Below are positions 60,970 to 64,000 of a stretch of DNA of 64,000 nucleotides, in pieces. Under the pieces are notes generated by a model that saw only the letters and a program-made list of their open reading frames with translations, was not told the origin of the DNA and ran no database searches. Numbering within the stretch: position 1 is the stretch's first letter; each line of letters starts with the position of its first letter. A program made the position numbers and the translations under genes. The stretch is from Nicotiana tabacum (taxonomy: Eukaryota > Streptophyta > Magnoliopsida > Solanales > Solanaceae): the NCBI RefSeq assembly GCF_000715075.1, contig NC_134095.1, positions 53,936,419 through 54,000,418 of the forward strand. Direction: 5' to 3'.

Positions 60970-61310
60970 TCTTCGCGTTCGTGGTCAGGGACTCGCATTC
61001 GCAAAGAGTGTTTTTATATGTTGATATTTTTGTTCTACGCATTCGCGAGGAAGGGGACGCGAACGCGAAGGTGGAGGCTTCATGTGCATCGCGGACACGA
61101 CACTGGGGTCGTGTTCGCGAAGAGGAGTAAGGTCGTTGGGCACCCCAGGCCCATGTGCTATGCGTTCGCGAGAGTTGGACCGCATTCGCAAAAGTCTGGT
61201 AAGGCGAAGCATCACTTTCGCGTGGAAATTGTCCGCGTTCGCGAAGGGAAAAATGGAGAGGCAGTGAATTTGGTCTACGCAAACGCGAGAGACCGGTCAC
61301 ATTCTCGAAG
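60970..61310 (+). repeat. CpG-rich cluster of GCGTTCGCGAAG-like motifs in G6 LTR
   Basis: About ten variants of (G)CGTTCGCGA(A/G)G, some in inverse sense, separated by 15-40 bp of unrelated sequence. Similar but fewer motifs lie in the LTRs of G3 (45760-45860) and G5 (52465-52680). Several are self-complementary (TTCGCGAA). Confidence 0.65.
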
Positions 61311-62264
61311 AAGGTAATTTTACATTGGGCAAAAGGTTTAAAAGTGAGTTTCGCGAGCTTTGGTCTATTTTCTCCATTGTTGAATGATTTTTGGAGCTTT
61401 TGAGAAAGATTGAAGAGGGAATCGAAGGGTAATACTTGGAGGTAAGATTTTTGAACTCTATACTCGATCCTATGTTGATTATTACTTGTTTAATCATGAA
61501 ATATGTGGAAATTAAAGCCTAAAATTAGGGAATTAGGGCTTGAATTTGGAGAGTGTAAATTGGAAATTTGAGGGGGCAATTGAGGTCCGATTTTGATGTT
61601 CTTGGTATATATAGACTCGTGAGAGGATGATGATTCAATTGATGTTAATTTTGTTAGATTCCGAGACATGGGTCTAGGCGCCGAGTTTGAGCAATTTCGG
61701 GATTTTTAATGTAAATTGGATATTTTCGAGTGGGCTTTGTTCCCTTAGCATATTTTAATGGTTATGCACTAATTGTGGCTAGATTTGGAGCATCCGAAGG
61801 TCGATTCGTGAGGGCAAAGGCATTGTGGGCTAGAGTCTGGACCGGATCGAGGTAAGTAATGATTGTAAATGCTGTCCTGCGGGTTTGAAACCCCGGATTT
61901 CACATCGTTATGCTACATTGAGGTGACGCACACGCTAGATGACGAGCGTGGAGTCATGCACCATTGGGGATTGTGACTTGGTCCGTCCCATACAACTGTT
62001 AAGTTGCGTAATTGATTTGAAATCTTATGATATTCCATATTTTGGAGATTGATATTATATTTTGGGCTGTATGCCATGTTTGGGGCCTTGTACCGACCTG
62101 CTGAGACCCTTAGGGGAATTTTTACTATTTTTCCTCGCTCTATTTGTTTTGAAAGCATATCCTCAGTTAGGGTTTACCTGTTTATTGTCTAAATCTGGTT
62201 TTATCACTTTACTTCTTAAAATATGAAAATTATTTGGGCTGAGTTCCCTATTTTACCGAAGGTT

Positions 62265-62390
62265 CGCGTGATTGTGCGGTTGATGACTGAGATAGACCGA
62301 GGGTCTAATTGTGAGGTTGATGACTGAGATAGACCGAGGGTCTGATTGTGAGGTTAATGACTGAGAGAGGCTGAGGGCCTGATTGTGAGG
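62265..62390 (+). repeat. Three 50-bp tandem units in G6 LTR
   Basis: Unit of the form GAGGTTGATGACTGAGATAG then ACCGAGGGTCTGATTGT, three copies with small differences. Confidence 0.85.
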
Positions 62391-62400
62391 ATTATATATT

Positions 62401-62720
62401 TACGGATCGGGCTGCACGACACAACAAATTATATATATATATATATATATGTATATGAATCGGGCTGCACACCGCAGCGATATGTTGGATCGGGTTGCAT
62501 GCCGCAGCAATATATATTTATGTATGTATATGTATATGGATCGGGCTGCACGCCACAACGATATGTTGGATCGGGCTGCACGCCGCAACGATATAGCGCT
62601 TGGGCTGTAGGAGCCCCTCCGGAGTCTGCACACCCCCAGTGAGCGCCGTCGACGAGATATATGGATCGGGCTGTGCACCGCAGCGGTATATGGATCGGGC
62701 TGTGCGCCGCAGCGGTTACT
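62401..62720 (+). repeat. Seven diverged units of GGATCGGGCTGCACGCCGCA in G6 LTR
   Basis: Units of 28-60 bp built around GGATCGGGCTGCACGCCGCA plus GCGATAT. The spacing is partly filled by a (TA)n tract (62429-62450). Related single copies (GGATCGGGTTGCATGC) occur in the internal regions of G3 (about 48198) and G4 (about 58919). Confidence 0.8.
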
Positions 62721-63688
62721 ATATGGTACCTATTGAGTGTGAGCGCTGATTGGTAAGGGTTGAGTCATGAGTGACTGAGAGGCTTGCCCAAGGGGCTATA
62801 TATACATGTACATGAGTGATGCTTCGCCTGGGGGGCCTGGTTATGAACTTAGTGTTTTTTACTTCTCCTTAAAGTGAGTTTCTATCGAATATGTTGATTT
62901 AATTATTGCTTTCACTTATCTTTAGACCGAGCCTCTATTGAAAAGGTTGAACAAATGCTTTAAACAACTTTCATTTAAACTGAAGTTTTTAAGTTATGAA
63001 ATGGTTATGAATTTCTGTTTTGTCGAGGGGTTGTATACAAACTATGCTTTGCCCGAGGTGCCGATTATGATTTTTATTAGTTTCACTATGTATATATTTC
63101 ACTAAACCTATATTGAAAAGGTTAGAAAGATAATTTTAAATGATTTTACTGAAGTTGGGAGTTTAACGACATGATTTGAATGGTATCCTAATTTGGGAAC
63201 TTGTTGTAATCACTGTGGTGTTATGACGTGGCTGACGTGTTTTCTTGCTGCTTAGTCTTTATTTACTCTTATTACTTACTGGGTTGGATTACTCACATTA
63301 CTCCCTGCATCTCGTGTGCAGATTCAGGTATTTCGGAACCCGGTAGTGGGTGTGGATTGCCTAGAGGCAGAGTCATCAGAGTTAGCAAGGTGGCTGCATG
63401 ACGTTCGCAGCACTGTTTTCCTTCCTCTCATTTTCATTACTCTATTTAGTACATTTTTTGACTCTTGTTGTATTCAGACCTTGGTAGATGCTCATGACTA
63501 GTGACACCCCAATGTCGGGCTTGTGTAATTATTCCACACTTTTCCTTTAAGTTTCATTATGATATTATTGGTTTATAAATAGTATAAAAACAACTTTTAT
63601 TGGAAAATGGTTGTTTCGGGAGTTGTGTCGGCTGGCCTAGTTTCACGATAGGCACCATCATGACCCGGTCGGTTTTTGGGTCGTGACA

Positions 63689-64000
63689 AGTTGGTATTAG
63701 AGCCTAGGTTACATAGGTCTAACAAGTCATGAGCAGGTTTAGTAGAGTCTCGCGGATCGGTATAGAGATGTCTGTATTTATCCTCGAGAGGCTGCAGAAC
63801 CTTTAGGAAAAACTTCACATTCTTGAATTCTTATTGTGCGTCCTTGATTCAGCTTGAAAAGTAACTCCTTGAATTCCTTCCACGCATTCGTATGTGCGCA
63901 TGAGCGCTTGAGTAGATTGGATGACACTAGAAATTGGTTCTAATGTGTTCAAGATTTTACCTGTAATAATTGGAGATCTTCAAGTTGTACTTTTGGCTAA
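63689..64000 (+). mobile_element. Start of G6 internal region with PBS, cut by window end
   Basis: TGGTATTAGAGC (63692-63703) is the iMet-type PBS. The next 150 bp repeat the leader seen in G3 and G4 (AGTCATGAGCAGGTTTAGTA, CTCGCGGATCGGTATAGAGA, CCTCGAGAGGCTGCAG). Coding regions, if any, lie to the right of the window. Confidence 0.8.

Larger units (their letters stand above)
60263..63688 (+). repeat. G6 5' LTR (3426 bp)
   Basis: Begins TGTAATGACCCGACTGGTCA and ends TTGGGTCGTGACA. It includes a long CpG-rich region of GCGTTCGCGAAG-type motifs (60970-61310), the donor-like ATCGAGGTAAGTAATG (61847), and two tandem arrays (62265-62390 and 62401-62720). Over its first bases it shares the terminus of G3-G5, but the body differs, so it is a separate subfamily. 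Its 3' LTR is beyond the window. Confidence 0.8.

Noticed and set aside
60849..61317. Overlapping Arg/Ser-rich frames of up to 138 codons on both strands
   Set aside because: They lie in the CpG-rich motif cluster of the G6 LTR, where stops are rare by composition. There is no domain and they overlap in five frames.
45060..64000. Search for gag, RT or integrase in G3-G6
   Set aside because: None of the frames carries YVDD/YMDD, zinc-knuckle, HHCC or DDE blocks, so no coding function is claimed.

Overview
The window is plant nuclear DNA and most likely comes from a Solanaceae species (Nicotiana-like). This rests on three things. There are two ordinary intron-containing plant genes. There are very long Tat/Ogre-type Ty3/gypsy elements with tobacco-type sequence. 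There are SINE/LINE tails of the TS/RTE type known from this family. The genus is inference. No prokaryotic, organellar or viral region is seen.

Positions 1-30558 are two nested Tat/Ogre-type LTR retrotransposons, both on the minus strand. The inner one (T1, 1934-23071, about 21.1 kb) is complete from LTR to LTR. It has 4.8 and 4.7 kb LTRs, a primer-binding site, an extra ORF upstream of gag, gag, protease, a G-patch segment, a candidate 186-bp intron, RT, two RNase H domains, integrase, a repeat-rich 3' segment and a polypurine tract. A perfect 5-bp target duplication (GTACT) flanks it at 1929-1933 and 23072-23076. It sits in the gag of a related older element (T2), whose pieces are 1-1928 and 23077-30558. 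Both are broken by stops and frameshifts, and T1 protease appears to have lost its catalytic aspartate.

Positions 30559-36647 are AT-rich intergenic DNA. It holds a tandem duplication of about 0.8 kb, a SINE with long target duplications (the other copy keeps the empty site), a (TA)n tract present in only one copy, and two RTE-type LINE 3' ends, one with a piece of ORF2.

Positions 36648-43662 are the gene island. It holds a four-exon plus-strand gene for an MRNIP-like zinc-ribbon protein (293 aa) and a convergent seven-exon minus-strand gene for a cytoplasmic poly(A)-binding protein (657 aa, four RRMs and an MLLE domain). Both reading frames stay intact across every GT-AG junction. The PABP promoter side has a TATA element and two G-boxes, and just upstream lies a 797-bp Mutator-like element with long inverted ends.

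Positions 45074-64000 are a cluster of related Ty3/gypsy elements on the plus strand with iMet-type primer sites and no recognisable gag or pol. G3 (45074-49902, target duplication GTAGA) is complete at both ends. G4 (from 52965) interrupts the LTR of G5 (from 51590), and its own 3' LTR is interrupted by G6 (from 60263, running off the window). They share a 5' leader, a splice-donor-like site in the LTR and CpG-rich repeated motifs. I found no clearly new biological system. The most unusual material is conserved non-coding structure inside these elements.
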